A stretch of DNA of 64,000 nt, from assembly GCA_019752535.1 (NCBI GenBank), contig JAIEMA010000023.1:46761-110760 (forward strand). Direction: 5' to 3'. Below the pieces are notes generated by a model. It did not search any database. It was given only the letters and a program-made list of their open reading frames with translations, and was not told the origin of the DNA. This DNA comes from Bacteriovoracaceae bacterium (lineage in GTDB: Bacteria > Bdellovibrionota > Bacteriovoracia > Bacteriovoracales > Bacteriovoracaceae). Shown here piece by piece: positions 1-8,907 of the stretch (position 1 is the first letter of the stretch; each line of letters starts with the position of its first letter). Position numbers and translations under genes: made by a program.

Positions 1-999
1 AAGTCTATGTAATCGATCCGGTCGATTTGTGAGAACTCCGTCAACTCCACTTTGTAGAAGTTGATAAAGTTTTTTCTCATCATCCACTGTCCAACTCACA
101 ATAGGATACATGGCACTGTTCTTACTAGAGTTTCTTTCTTCTAGAACTTTTTTGACTTCTTCTCCGTAGGTATCCCAGCCACGAAAAGGAGTGGAGCCCA
201 TTCCAATGGATTTAACTTTTTGCTTTAGCTTCTTTTTGAGAACTTTCACTCTACCTAAAACACCTTCATTCTCCATATCTAATGTTAGAAAATGGTTCGC
301 TGCTTTGGGATTATCTAAAATCCATTGCTGAAGAGTTTCATAAATTTCATCATATGGAGTCATCATATAGACCCTATAGGGTGAGTCTTTAAACGCATTT
401 GAAAAATGAGTGGCCATTCTTTTAGCAAGCTCTTCTTGCCCTGGTATTAATTTAATATCCAAAAAAACTGCGTAAAGTTCATTTTGCTGATTGGCCCAAT
501 TTGAAAATTCAAAGATGGTTGGAATAACAGCGCTCTCATCTTTAGTGTTCGATAATAAAGTGTCTCCCACGACACCCATGCTAAGAGCATACCCGTAAAA
601 CTCTCTTAATTCTGAGAGTGTGAGCTCTTCAGTAGGTAATCGCTTCGAACTTAAGAGTCCGGGGTTGTAAGGAATATATTTTTGCCCCTCAGCTCCAATC
701 TGTCTGGCGAGAGCAATGAGGTTTCCAGGAGTGCGATCATGAAAGACAGCAACTTCATCATCTTTAGTCATAACCAAATCAATTTCTAGAGCGTTCGCTC
801 CTAGTTTTAGTGCCGCTTCATAGGCCGGAATAGTATTCTCAGCTTCGACATAAGGAGCACCTCGATGACCGACGACTAAAAATGGACATCCAGTCCCATC
901 GTCTTGGCATTCTTTAATAGAGGCAATTGATCTCTTTGATCCTTGTTGAGAAGCACACGACGTCAGAAAAAGAAGAGTGAAAAAAACTCTAAAAATCAT
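1..999 (-). CDS. Glycerophosphodiester phosphodiesterase family lipoprotein (3' end cut by window edge)
   Basis: This ORF is missing from the track because its stop lies outside the window; the frame is open from an ATG at 999 to base 1 (333 codons). The N-terminus has a hydrophobic stretch ending in LTSC, a lipobox with Cys15, so it is probably a lipoprotein facing the periplasm. The GDPD signature follows: VVGHRGA at about residues 42-48, AENTIPAYEAAL, the acidic pair LEIDLV and the second histidine in VFHDRT. Near the visible end GVDGVLTNRPDR matches the usual C-terminal GDPD signature, so only a few residues should be missing. The family hydrolyses glycerophosphodiesters from phospholipid headgroups to glycerol-3-phosphate plus alcohol. 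A role in scavenging host or prey phospholipid is inference. It is divergent from the metallophosphoesterase at 1097. Confidence 0.87.
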   Translation of the reverse strand, partial: MIFRVFFTLLFLTSCASQQGSKRSIASIKECQDDGTGCPFLVVGHRGAPYVEAENTIPAYEAALKLGANALEIDLVMTKDDEVAVFHDRTPGNLIALARQIGAEGQKYIPYNPGLLSSKRLPTEELTLSELREFYGYALSMGVVGDTLLSNTKDESAVIPTIFEFSNWANQQNELYAVFLDIKLIPGQEELAKRMATHFSNAFKDSPYRVYMMTPYDEIYETLQQWILDNPKAANHFLTLDMENEGVLGRVKVLKKKLKQKVKSIGMGSTPFRGWDTYGEEVKKVLEERNSSKNSAMYPIVSWTVDDEKKLYQLLQSGVDGVLTNRPDRLHRL

Positions 1000-1096
1000 A
1001 AGTATCTTATCGGAAATACTTCTCATCATTAAACTGACTCTTTTCATTTGGTAATTTTGCCGTGCAGATAGCACTTTATTCAGTCAGAATGCTTTT

Positions 1097-1978
1097 ATGA
1101 AGTACAGCTCTGAAGTTCCATCTCTCCATAAGTCTGGATTTGTTTTGATTGGCGATACACAAAGGACGATGGCCTATCAAGTTCTCATGGGCCGCGAATT
1201 CAATAATGACCCTGAAAGAAGGGTGCTTCTTAATGAAATTGCTGCTCTTTCACCAGACTTCCTTGGAGTGTTGGGAGACCTTGTTACTTATGGACAATTT
1301 AAATCGGACTGGGATTATTTTGATTCGGTGATGAAGCCCATTAGAGAGAAGAAAATTTCAGTTCTTCCTATTGTCGGAAATCATGATTATTTTCTCTTTT
1401 CTCGCTCAGCACTTCCTTATTTAAAAGCGCGATTTGATTTACTCAGAACAAAAACGTGGCATTCATTTCGTTATGGAAATTGTGCCCTTATTACTCTGGA
1501 TAGCAATGCTTTTAGGCTCAAGCACTCTTGGCACACTCAGATTTCATGGTATCAAGAACAGATGTCTCTCTTTGAAAACGACCCAACGATAGAACATATT
1601 TTGGTTTTTTCCCATCATCCACCTTTCACTAATAGTTTAGAGATCAGGCCTCACAGACCCTCTCGAGAAGAAATTCTTCCGACCTTTTTGAAATCTAAAA
1701 AAGCAACGGGATATTTCACAGGTCACTGCCATGCCTACGAGAGGTTTATGGTTGAGGGGAAAACATTTGTCGTCAGTGGAGGTGGAGGGGGACCGAGGCA
1801 GCCTCTACTGACGGGGAGATGGCAGAGGTCTAAGGATCAATATGCAGGAAAGTGGATTAGACCTTTTCACTACCTGCATTTCACAATCGTGAACAATAAA
1901 CTTCAATTTACAGTCCATGGCTTAGAGAAAGGGGAGAGAGCGACAAGAATTTTGGAGACTGTTCAGTTGAGTAGATGA
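1097..1978 (+). CDS. Calcineurin-like metallophosphoesterase
   Basis: All metal-binding blocks of the calcineurin-like phosphoesterase fold are present in order: GDTQ near residue 19, GDLVTYG near 61, GNHDYF near 93, SHHPPF near 173 and GHCHAYERF near 208. The last block, with HAYER, is typical of the purple-acid-phosphatase branch. No signal peptide is visible, and no strong ribosome site precedes the ATG, so the start is less certain than the fold. It is a two-metal phosphomonoesterase or phosphodiesterase of unknown substrate. It lies head-to-head with the GDPD lipoprotein across about 97 bases, which suggests a shared phosphate-ester theme, but that link is inference. Confidence 0.8.
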   Translation: MKYSSEVPSLHKSGFVLIGDTQRTMAYQVLMGREFNNDPERRVLLNEIAALSPDFLGVLGDLVTYGQFKSDWDYFDSVMKPIREKKISVLPIVGNHDYFLFSRSALPYLKARFDLLRTKTWHSFRYGNCALITLDSNAFRLKHSWHTQISWYQEQMSLFENDPTIEHILVFSHHPPFTNSLEIRPHRPSREEILPTFLKSKKATGYFTGHCHAYERFMVEGKTFVVSGGGGGPRQPLLTGRWQRSKDQYAGKWIRPFHYLHFTIVNNKLQFTVHGLEKGERATRILETVQLSR

Positions 1979-2049
1979 GTCGGTTAATCCGTTTATTGAA
2001 CTTACTTGCCCATCATGCAGTTAGGCCTTTTGAGAGCTAAACTGATATT

Positions 2050-2901
2050 GTGAAAACTGACATGAACCCCTATGGTTCACCAATCCCATTAAAGCCCGCG
2101 GCCAATCTCAAGAATGGGAAGTCTCTCCCTGTTGGTGGAAAGCTTCCAGATGAATTAAAAAATCCGAATGCCAAAGATTATAAAGTTGATTTATCTGAAG
2201 CCGCTAAGGCGCCTTCAGCTCCATCTGCACCTAGTGTTCCCTCTCTGCCGGATGCACCTTCTGTGAGCGTGCCAAAACCAGTAGAGGCTGCGGCTAAAGA
2301 TGTGGCCAAAGATGAAGCAGTTAAAAAAGCCAAAGAAGCGAAGGAAGCTAGCAAAGACGTTGAAGTAAAATCGGGAAGTATAAAAAAGCCGATGATCGCT
2401 TTCATCACAGGTTCCCAATGGATGTTTTCTCCCTCTAAATCGGAAGGAAGTTATGCTGGCGTAGGACGGATGGCCGAAGCCGTAGAAGGCGCAAGGCTTT
2501 ATGGTTGGGATCAGAAAGAGGAAATCATCGATCAAATAAAGAAAACTCACAAAGATCAACCTATCATCATTGTGGGTCATTCATTGGGTGGAGATACGGC
2601 TAAAGAAGTGGCCGATGCTCTTGATTCTTTAGAGCATAATTTTAGAAAAGTAGATCTCCTTGTGACTCTGGATGCAGTTGGATTTAATAACGATATCGTT
2701 CCTCAGAATGTAAAAGAGCATCTCAATGTTTTTGGTGAGAATGATTGGTTTTTAAATGACGGACCTCATGTGGCAAGAAACCACGATAGAACTGGAGTTC
2801 AAAATATCCTTTCTCCTTTGGATCATACAGAATTAGATGATTCTAAAGAGATTCAATTTGAGATCGTTCAAGCCATAAATCGAGCACTTGCAGGTCATTA
2901 G
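2050..2901 (+). CDS. Alpha/beta hydrolase with Ala/Pro/Lys-rich N-terminal region
   Basis: The first 115 or so residues are low complexity: a Pro/Ser/Ala stretch (PSAPSAPSVPSLPD) and then a Lys/Glu/Ala helix-forming stretch. The C-terminal half resembles a lipase-type alpha/beta hydrolase: a strand IAFITGS, then PIIIVGHSLGGDTA with the nucleophile elbow GHSLGG, an acidic candidate in VTLDAVG, and late histidines (GPHVARNH, LDHTEL). No signal peptide is seen. The start is GTG at 2050 with GAGAG upstream; ATG at 2062 is a possible alternative. The substrate is unknown. The linker may hold the catalytic domain away from a partner or surface. Confidence 0.65.
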   Translation: MKTDMNPYGSPIPLKPAANLKNGKSLPVGGKLPDELKNPNAKDYKVDLSEAAKAPSAPSAPSVPSLPDAPSVSVPKPVEAAAKDVAKDEAVKKAKEAKEASKDVEVKSGSIKKPMIAFITGSQWMFSPSKSEGSYAGVGRMAEAVEGARLYGWDQKEEIIDQIKKTHKDQPIIIVGHSLGGDTAKEVADALDSLEHNFRKVDLLVTLDAVGFNNDIVPQNVKEHLNVFGENDWFLNDGPHVARNHDRTGVQNILSPLDHTELDDSKEIQFEIVQAINRALAGH

Positions 2902-2998
2902 TTGACTGCGATACTTTCTTCAAACATTACTTAAATCCTAAGATTAAAAGACCGAAAAGACCTTATCCACGACTGCACGTGGGGTATTAAGGTATTTG

Positions 2999-3601
2999 AT
3001 GAATCGCACTTCATTAATTATTTTCGGCATCGTACTAGCGGCTAGTTTCATTGGAGCTGCTAACTTCAAAGACATGGCAGATCAATACTACGCCATGAAA
3101 AAGTCTGAAGGACCTTCTCGCTGTATTGCCTCAATCGAAGAAGAGAAAACCATCATAGGACATAGTGAGACAGTGTATTTAGGATTGGCGAAGACCATGG
3201 TCTTTGACGCCAAAGTCGATTCTGGCGCTGAAACAAGTTCTATTCATGCGACAAATATTCATGCCTTCCAAAAGAACGTTGTCGAGAATGGAGAAAAGAA
3301 AGAATTGATGTTCGTTCGTTTCATCACTGAAGATGATGCTGGTCACAAAAGACAGTTGGAGCGAATGGTTAGTCGCATAGATCAAGTGAGTTCTGCCTCT
3401 GGCACGTCTACTCGCTATTTCTTTGTCGAAAAAGTCTGGATCAATGAGAGTTCATATGAAATTGAAATTAATCTTGCCGATCGTTCAGCTTTATCAAAGA
3501 AAATGCTCGTTGGAAAAAATCTCTTGAATCAAGGTTATCTCATCGACACCAATCAGGCCTATGTCATTACGCGCGCACTAACAGCACTCGAAAAACTGTA
3601 A
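2999..3601 (+). CDS. RimK-associated retropepsin-like protease (PF05618 type)
   Basis: The motif FDAKVDSGAETSSIHA near residues 70-85 matches the KVDTGA-T-S-L signature of the PF05618 family, historically called ATP-dependent zinc protease and now regarded as a retropepsin-like aspartic peptidase, sometimes encoded beside RimK-type ligases. The rest of the family layout follows, ending in KMLVGKNLL. The N-terminus (IIFGIVLAASFIGAANF) is a membrane anchor or signal peptide. The track starts at TTG 2996, but ATG 2999 is better placed after AAGG with a six-base spacer. No ATP-grasp ligase partner is adjacent. It ends one base before the convergent lipoprotein at 3603. Confidence 0.75.
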   Translation: MNRTSLIIFGIVLAASFIGAANFKDMADQYYAMKKSEGPSRCIASIEEEKTIIGHSETVYLGLAKTMVFDAKVDSGAETSSIHATNIHAFQKNVVENGEKKELMFVRFITEDDAGHKRQLERMVSRIDQVSSASGTSTRYFFVEKVWINESSYEIEINLADRSALSKKMLVGKNLLNQGYLIDTNQAYVITRALTALEKL

Positions 3602-3602
3602 A

Positions 3603-4355
3603 TTAATTAGCGGGCTCATACTCATTATGCACCCCGGAGCAGCCATCCACTGTCACCGATTTTTCAGTTAGTACTTTCACAGACATCGGAATTCGAGCAA
3701 AGCTACTATAGATTTGTTTTTTAGTTGTACTGAATAGCGCCGTTTCAAAATAGTACTCGCCAACCATTGTGTGCCCTATATTGAGAGCAGTGGGCACAAG
3801 TTCTCCAGTCGTAAGCTTTTCATTAAAAGGTGCATCTGCTCTCAAGAGAATCTCCATCGGCTCTTTTTTTCCAAACACATCATATTCATCGAGACGTAAA
3901 TTATGTGAGAAGGCAGGACATTGAAATTTTCTAAACCTCTCGGAGATGGCCGATGCCGCATAAGTAAGTGTAAAAGACACTGCCTTCACATGGAGCTTAC
4001 TTGTTCTGCCTTTTTGTTGGGCCCTAAATGGAGCATAAAGGGTAGCGAGTTCAATCCTGGAGCCTTGAGCATTGGATTGAATGACACGTACGAGCCAGGC
4101 ATCCACTCCATAAGTCTTTGCAAGAAAATCTTCATCAGAGTCTTCGAGATGAGGAAGTGAGAGAACCACATTGAGATTTTTACTTACTGTGTTTCTATAG
4201 GTTTTTCCGACTTTCCAAATACCTTCAGTGAGATTTGTAATATCCCACTCTACCTCTTTGAGGTGCACACCTACCCCGTCCTTAACGAGAGTGGCTTTTT
4301 GCGTACATCCGGAGAGGCCGACTAGAAGAGTCAAAAAAAGTACGTCCCAGCGCAT
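3603..4355 (-). CDS. Lipoprotein of unknown function
   Basis: The N-terminus MRWDVLFLTLLVGLSGC is a lipoprotein signal with lipobox LSGC (Cys17). The remaining 230 or so residues contain no family I recognise. They look like alternating beta-strands with few helices, and the tail has a close cysteine (VDGCSGVH). The start codon is divergent from the lipoprotein at 4411 across 55 bases, so both promoters must lie in that short gap. The 3' end abuts the protease gene at 3601 with a one-base gap and no hairpin. Probably a periplasmic-side envelope lipoprotein. Confidence 0.7.
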   Translation of the reverse strand: MRWDVLFLTLLVGLSGCTQKATLVKDGVGVHLKEVEWDITNLTEGIWKVGKTYRNTVSKNLNVVLSLPHLEDSDEDFLAKTYGVDAWLVRVIQSNAQGSRIELATLYAPFRAQQKGRTSKLHVKAVSFTLTYAASAISERFRKFQCPAFSHNLRLDEYDVFGKKEPMEILLRADAPFNEKLTTGELVPTALNIGHTMVGEYYFETALFSTTKKQIYSSFARIPMSVKVLTEKSVTVDGCSGVHNEYEPAN

Positions 4356-4410
4356 ATCACCTCTTTGAAGATTTCTGCTACACTCCCATTATACCGAAAG
4401 GAGCTAAGAG

Positions 4411-4701
4411 ATGAAATTTATCGTCATGTTTTTGTTAGTAGTTTTAACGGCCTGTAGTTCTTCACCAGGGAATTTAACTGATCTTGGCAAAGAAGTTCAG
4501 ATTCTTGATTCTAAACCCGGGAGCGAGTGTAGCGTCGTGGGTAAAGTTGTAGGAGAAAATGAGCAGGGCAGTATTGATTTGGCGAGAAACCATGCCAGAA
4601 ATTTGGGTGGAAAGCTTAAGGCTAACTCTATCTTTATTAATCAAGAAGTTCCAAACGGTCAGAAGTATCAGGTTTTCGCGACTGCTTATCAGTGTGAGTA
4701 G
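4411..4701 (+). CDS. Small lipoprotein resembling DUF4156
   Basis: A 96-residue protein with a clear signal and lipobox (VVLTAC, Cys15), followed by a compact domain: a cysteine before a VVGKVVG strand, a helix IDLARNHARNLGGKLKANSI, and a closing strand with a C-terminal cysteine (TAYQCE). This Cys...G-V-G...A-N-LR-N...GAN pattern is what I know from DUF4156/RcsF-like small lipoproteins; the assignment is by pattern only. AAGGAG precedes the ATG at good spacing. Its last 13 bases overlap the 3' end of the convergent MerR-type regulator. An envelope-stress sensor role is possible but unsupported here. Confidence 0.65.
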   Translation: MKFIVMFLLVVLTACSSSPGNLTDLGKEVQILDSKPGSECSVVGKVVGENEQGSIDLARNHARNLGGKLKANSIFINQEVPNGQKYQVFATAYQCE

Positions 4702-5627
4702 ATCTTAAGAAATTGATCAAGACTTTCAAGAGATAGGAGAAGTTCAACTCCTATCTCTTCAATCTCATTCTTCACATAGGGTTTAATATTTCCCCCTACA
4801 ATAATCTTAATTTTTGAATCAATTTTGCTTTTAAAAGATTTTAGATATTCTTGTAACGTTTGAGTGTCAGAAATTTCATGCCCTTTAGTGACTCCCAAAA
4901 TGACTGTCGTCGGATTCATTTGATTAATTGTCTGCGACAAGGATTCAGCCGGAAGGTCTTTTCCTAAATAAAGAAATTGAATTTTATGTTGAACACAAAG
5001 CAGGCACGCAGTGAGAAGTCCTATCTCATGCAATTCTCCCTCTGGAGCCGCTAGAATAATGAGTCCAGGCTTGAAATGTGAGCGTGTGTAGTGAAGTGCA
5101 ATAACTTGACCCATATGAAATTGAACAATTGCACTTAGGGTGTGTTCTTGAGCAATGGTGAGTTTTCCTTGCGACACTCGAAGACCAATATCTCTAAAAA
5201 GTGGAAGTATAATCTCTAGTGCAAAATCTCTAGGCCCTAAAAAACGCTTAGCTTTGTCGAGCTCATAGGAAATGATATCTAATTTATAAAGTGAGAAGGC
5301 AAGAAGAATTCCGGAGCGAATTTTTTCCGAATCAAAATCTTTGGTTTTTCTTTCAAGAAACTGCTCAACAGGATCAAATTCTTTGTCTTTAGAAATTAAT
5401 TCTTTCAGCTCCTCGATGCTTTTCTGCGCAATTTTTCCAATTGAATGCCCACACTGTGTGAGAGATTGAAGCAATGTGAGTTTCTCAATATCAGCTTCTG
5501 TGTAGAGACGATGACCATTCTCAGCTCTATCTGGCGCTAAAACTTTATACCTCTTCTCCCAAGCTCGAATGGTTGCTGCGGCCACACCTGAAAGCTGCGA
5601 CGCGATATGTATGTTAAATAATGACAT
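4689..5627 (-). CDS. MerR-family regulator with CarH-like cobalamin-binding domain
   Basis: The track extends this ORF to 5909, but the MerR domain begins at MSLFNIHIAS, giving a start at 5627 and 312 residues; the longer form would run into acs. Residues 4-70 are a MerR winged helix (GVAAATIRAWEKRY, GHRLYTEADI). Residues 90-175 match the B12-binding helical bundle and 185-312 the Rossmann-like cobalamin domain with E198-L-H200-E-I-G, the lower-ligand motif. The CarH W-x9-EH motif appears as V151-x9-E161-H162, and the residue after the Trp position, the light-state histidine in CarH, is Ser152. It therefore probably binds B12 but may not use CarH photochemistry. It is divergent from acs with 87 bases between starts, so acs is an obvious candidate target. 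Confidence 0.82.
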   Translation of the reverse strand: MSLFNIHIASQLSGVAAATIRAWEKRYKVLAPDRAENGHRLYTEADIEKLTLLQSLTQCGHSIGKIAQKSIEELKELISKDKEFDPVEQFLERKTKDFDSEKIRSGILLAFSLYKLDIISYELDKAKRFLGPRDFALEIILPLFRDIGLRVSQGKLTIAQEHTLSAIVQFHMGQVIALHYTRSHFKPGLIILAAPEGELHEIGLLTACLLCVQHKIQFLYLGKDLPAESLSQTINQMNPTTVILGVTKGHEISDTQTLQEYLKSFKSKIDSKIKIIVGGNIKPYVKNEIEEIGVELLLSLESLDQFLKIYSH

Positions 5628-5714
5628 TAGAAAAGAATAACAGAACTGATGCAGGATTTGATTGTTTTTCTGACTCACGCTCTGGAAAATGGTTCTCAAA
5701 TGAGGAGTTTTTTT

Positions 5715-7652
5715 ATGTCTGAAATTTATCCTGTAAAAAGTCGTGTCCAATCTAAATCCTATCTCAAGGATTTTGCCACATATGAAGCACTCTATAAGAG
5801 ATCTCTTGAAGAGCCAGAAAAGTTTTGGCTTGAAGTCTCTCAACGACTTGACTGGAGCACCTCTCCAAAAACGGCCGGACGAGGAGATTTTACCAACGTG
5901 AATCATCAATGGTTTTCGGGCGGAAAGTTAAATGCCTCATACAATTGTTTGGATCGTCATTTAGAAACGCGCGGAAATAAAACGGCCATCATTTGGGCCA
6001 AAGATGCGCCGGGAGAGTATGAGCATATTTCGTACTCCCAACTTTATGCTCAGGTTTGTAAAACGGCGAACATGCTTGAAGCTCACGGAGTAAAGAAAGG
6101 TGATCGCGTCTGCATTTATCTTCCCATGATTCCAGAGCTCACTTATAGCGTTTTGGCCTGTGCGAGAATAGGCGCTATTCATTCTGTCGTTTTCGGTGGA
6201 TTTAGCTCTGAAGCTCTGAAGGGACGTATTCTTGATGCTGAATGTAAAGTCGTGATCACGGCAAATGAAGGACTTCGCGGTGGTAAAACAATTCCTCTTA
6301 AAGCGATTACTGATGAAGCTGTGAAAGATGCAGCAGTTGTTGAAAAAGTTTTTGTGGTGAACCGTACAACGACTCCTTGGACACCAAGAAGTGTGGATGT
6401 GGTTTGGAATGAAGAGATTTTAAAGTATCGTCCCGTGGCGCCCGCCCCAGCGCATGATGCAGAAGATCCACTCTTTATTCTTTATACCTCAGGCTCAACT
6501 GGTAAACCGAAAGGTGTCATGCACACCACCGGAGGCTATCTCACTTATGCGAGCTACACCCATCAATATGTCTTTGATTATCACGAGGAAGATATTTATT
6601 TCTGTGCTGCCGATATTGGATGGGTGACGGGACATAGTTATATCGTTTATGGACCTCTCTCCAATGGGGCGACTTGTGTGCTCTTCGAATCTGTTCCTAA
6701 CTATCCAGATGCTGGACGTTACTGGCAGATTATTCAAGATTTAAAAGTGAATATTTTCTATGGAGCTCCCACAGCTCTTCGTGCCCTTGCTCAAGCGGGT
6801 GATGAGATTGTGAAAAAATATGATCGCTCCTGTCTTCGCATCTTAGGAAGTGTAGGAGAGCCGATAAATCCTGAAATTTGGAAATGGTATCATGATGTGG
6901 TGGGAGAAGGGCGTTGTGACATCATGGATACATGGTGGCAAACAGAAACGGGTGGCATTCTTATGACTCCAATCCCAGGAGTGACTCCTACAAAGCCTGG
7001 ATCTGCCACGTTTCCTTTCTTTGGAGTTGAGCCGTTATTAGTGAAGCCAGAATCGGGAGAAGTCCTCAATGGAAATGAAGTGGAAGGGGCTTTGTGTTTA
7101 AAGCGCTCTTGGCCTGGTCAAGCAAGAACCATTTATCGCGATCATGCTCGCTTCATTGAAACTTATTTCTCTCAATATAAGGGTCTCTATTTCACTGGAG
7201 ATGGCTGCAAGCGTGATAAAGATGGATACTACTGGGTAACGGGAAGAATTGATGATGTCTTGAATGTCTCTGGCCACAGACTTGGTACGGCTGAAGTCGA
7301 GAGTGCGCTTGTCGAGCATGATGCTGTCGTTGAAGCTGCGGTGGTGGGATATCCTCACGATATCAAGGGCCAAGGAATTTATGCGTATGTAGTTCTGTAT
7401 CCAAAATTTGGAGAGTCAGCGGAATTAATGGAGCAAATCAAAGATACCGTCCGTGATTCAATTGGAAGATTTGCAGCACCTGATAAGATTCATTTCACCA
7501 AGGGCTTACCAAAAACTCGCTCAGGAAAAGTGATGCGTCGAATTTTGCGTAAAATTGCGGCCCATGAATACACGGGCCTTGGAGATGTGAGTACTCTTGC
7601 TGATCCGACTGTGGTTGACGCTCTCATCAGTGAGCACAAAAAATCTCACTGA
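5715..7652 (+). CDS. acs: Acetyl-CoA synthetase
   Basis: A full-length AMP-forming acetate-CoA ligase of 645 residues. It activates acetate to acetyl-AMP and then acetyl-CoA in the cytoplasm. Visible blocks include the P-loop-like [18 protein letters not shown], the substrate-site region [10 protein letters not shown], the YFTGDG and [13 protein letters not shown] hinge region, and [15 protein letters not shown] with the conserved lysine that is acetylated in known Acs enzymes. The track start at 5649 is too early; ATG 5715 follows AGGAG with seven bases and begins MSEIYPV, typical for Acs. The gene is divergent from the B12-domain MerR regulator. The 3' end overlaps the convergent gene at 7646 by seven bases. 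Confidence 0.95.
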   Translation: MSEIYPVKSRVQSKSYLKDFATYEALYKRSLEEPEKFWLEVSQRLDWSTSPKTAGRGDFTNVNHQWFSGGKLNASYNCLDRHLETRGNKTAIIWAKDAPGEYEHISYSQLYAQVCKTANMLEAHGVKKGDRVCIYLPMIPELTYSVLACARIGAIHSVVFGGFSSEALKGRILDAECKVVITANEGLRGGKTIPLKAITDEAVKDAAVVEKVFVVNRTTTPWTPRSVDVVWNEEILKYRPVAPAPAHDAEDPLFILYTSGSTGKPKGVMHTTGGYLTYASYTHQYVFDYHEEDIYFCAADIGWVTGHSYIVYGPLSNGATCVLFESVPNYPDAGRYWQIIQDLKVNIFYGAPTALRALAQAGDEIVKKYDRSCLRILGSVGEPINPEIWKWYHDVVGEGRCDIMDTWWQTETGGILMTPIPGVTPTKPGSATFPFFGVEPLLVKPESGEVLNGNEVEGALCLKRSWPGQARTIYRDHARFIETYFSQYKGLYFTGDGCKRDKDGYYWVTGRIDDVLNVSGHRLGTAEVESALVEHDAVVEAAVVGYPHDIKGQGIYAYVVLYPKFGESAELMEQIKDTVRDSIGRFAAPDKIHFTKGLPKTRSGKVMRRILRKIAAHEYTGLGDVSTLADPTVVDALISEHKKSH

Positions 7653-7987
7653 TGAATAACAGCTTTTATATCCTGGCGGGTGAAATAGAGCCCGCCAGCC
7701 CTAAAGCTATCCAGATCCGAGAGTTTCCCCGTAATAGGCGCAAAGTCCATTGATTCGATTTCTCTCTTAAGCACGACTCGATCATTCAAGATTAAGACTT
7801 GAACCCTCTCAGCGGGTAAGACTAGGCCCGCGCCTGTCACTTCGCCTAAAACAAGCTTTGATCCATTTTGCTCAAATTGGGAGAGAGTCATTTGTCTTTG
7901 CTGAAGGAGTCTGTTGACTTGATTGCGATCAATAGCAAAGGAGTTCAGGCTCAACAAAGTTAAAACTAAAAGAAAGTATTTATTCAT
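7646..7987 (-). CDS. Small exported protein of unknown function
   Basis: The likely start is ATG 7987 ([18 protein letters not shown]), a signal peptide preceded by AAGGA; the track's longer form lacks one. The mature part is about 95 residues. A helix ([18 protein letters not shown]) leads into a beta-rich section ([25 protein letters not shown]). I recognise no family. The start overlaps the stop of the regulator at 7984 as ATGA, so the two are translationally coupled, and the operon begins with a DUF4360 protein at 9615. It is therefore likely a third component of the DUF4360 locus. Confidence 0.65.
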   Translation of the reverse strand: MNKYFLLVLTLLSLNSFAIDRNQVNRLLQQRQMTLSQFEQNGSKLVLGEVTGAGLVLPAERVQVLILNDRVVLKREIESMDFAPITGKLSDLDSFRAGGLYFTRQDIKAVIHQ

Positions 7988-8901
7988 TGGAGAGTTCCTT
8001 GGTTTTCTGTTGAAAATGATTCGCAAATATTTAAAGTAAAGTAGGGGATCGAGCCATTGCTTTCAGCTGATTTCATTATTTCATGAGTGGCTTTCACAGC
8101 TTCACGCTGAATATTCTTTATCTTTTGAATGGCTTCCTCATTTAAGGATTCACTCAAAGAGTACATAAGATTAAGTCCTCGTGAGACATCCTCTGGACGA
8201 TAAAATTTCACAAGTTCAGGCAGGTGAGAGCTCGCTACTTTAAGATCTAAACTAAAGTCACTGTCACAGGCGTGAATTTTTTCTTCTACAATTTTTAGCA
8301 CTTTCGCTTGAATTAGCTCTTCTGTTTTCTTCTTGCCAGTTGACCCAAAGAGTTCAGTGATTTCAATCCAAGATGTGCCGCTTCTGTTGGCCGCTAATTT
8401 ATAGATAAAATAGCTCATTCTATCTTTTAGAATTTCATTCAGTTCTAGAGAGTAAGTTCTCTCTTCGGCCCCTTCAAAAACGAATGCACCAAAATGTTTT
8501 TCAAGATACTGACTCAAAAGAGCAGGGAGAAGCTTTAAGAGAGGCCCAACTCTTTTTTCACGAAAAATATAAGAGCAAAGATTAAGAGCAGTATGAGGAG
8601 CGATTTCGCTTTTGGACTCAACTTGTAAGAGTCTTCTTAAAGTTGTCACCGGAACATTGGCCCGCTGAGAGAGAGCTTGAACAGTTAGTCTTGGGTGGCG
8701 ATTAAGAAAATCTTGAACGATCTCTCTTAAGCAGCTTACGTGAGATTGATTTTGTAATGGTTCAATTTGCAAGGTGTAATCCTTCCTTGAACCATTGATA
8801 TCAGGGGCCTTAATCACTAGAAAAGGGGACGCAAGTTTCTGACAGACGATAAAAGATCGCTGGTGTCGCCCTGGCCCCAATTCATCAAAAAAAGCCTTCA
8901 T
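7984..8901 (-). CDS. TIGR02147/DUF4423-like putative regulator
   Basis: A 305-residue cytoplasmic protein without signal peptide. Residues about 70-100 contain a helix-turn-helix (LTVQALSQRANVPVTTLRRLLQ), and the C-terminal two thirds are helical with a basic, winged-helix-like middle part (TEELIQAKVLKIVEEK). This architecture resembles the TIGR02147/DUF4423 regulators that are expanded in Fibrobacter and Bdellovibrio; the match is by layout, not by a signature motif. The gene sits six bases after the DUF4360 gene and overlaps the next small exported protein by four, so the three form one transcript. Autoregulation of the divergent DUF4360 pair is a reasonable hypothesis. Confidence 0.55.
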   Translation of the reverse strand: MKAFFDELGPGRHQRSFIVCQKLASPFLVIKAPDINGSRKDYTLQIEPLQNQSHVSCLREIVQDFLNRHPRLTVQALSQRANVPVTTLRRLLQVESKSEIAPHTALNLCSYIFREKRVGPLLKLLPALLSQYLEKHFGAFVFEGAEERTYSLELNEILKDRMSYFIYKLAANRSGTSWIEITELFGSTGKKKTEELIQAKVLKIVEEKIHACDSDFSLDLKVASSHLPELVKFYRPEDVSRGLNLMYSLSESLNEEAIQKIKNIQREAVKATHEIMKSAESNGSIPYFTLNICESFSTENQGTLQ

Positions 8902-8907
8902 AAGCCT

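Noticed and set aside
4689-5909. 406-residue version of the MerR regulator
   Set aside because: The extra 94 residues run back over the acs start and have no domain; the MerR fold begins at the ATG at 5627.
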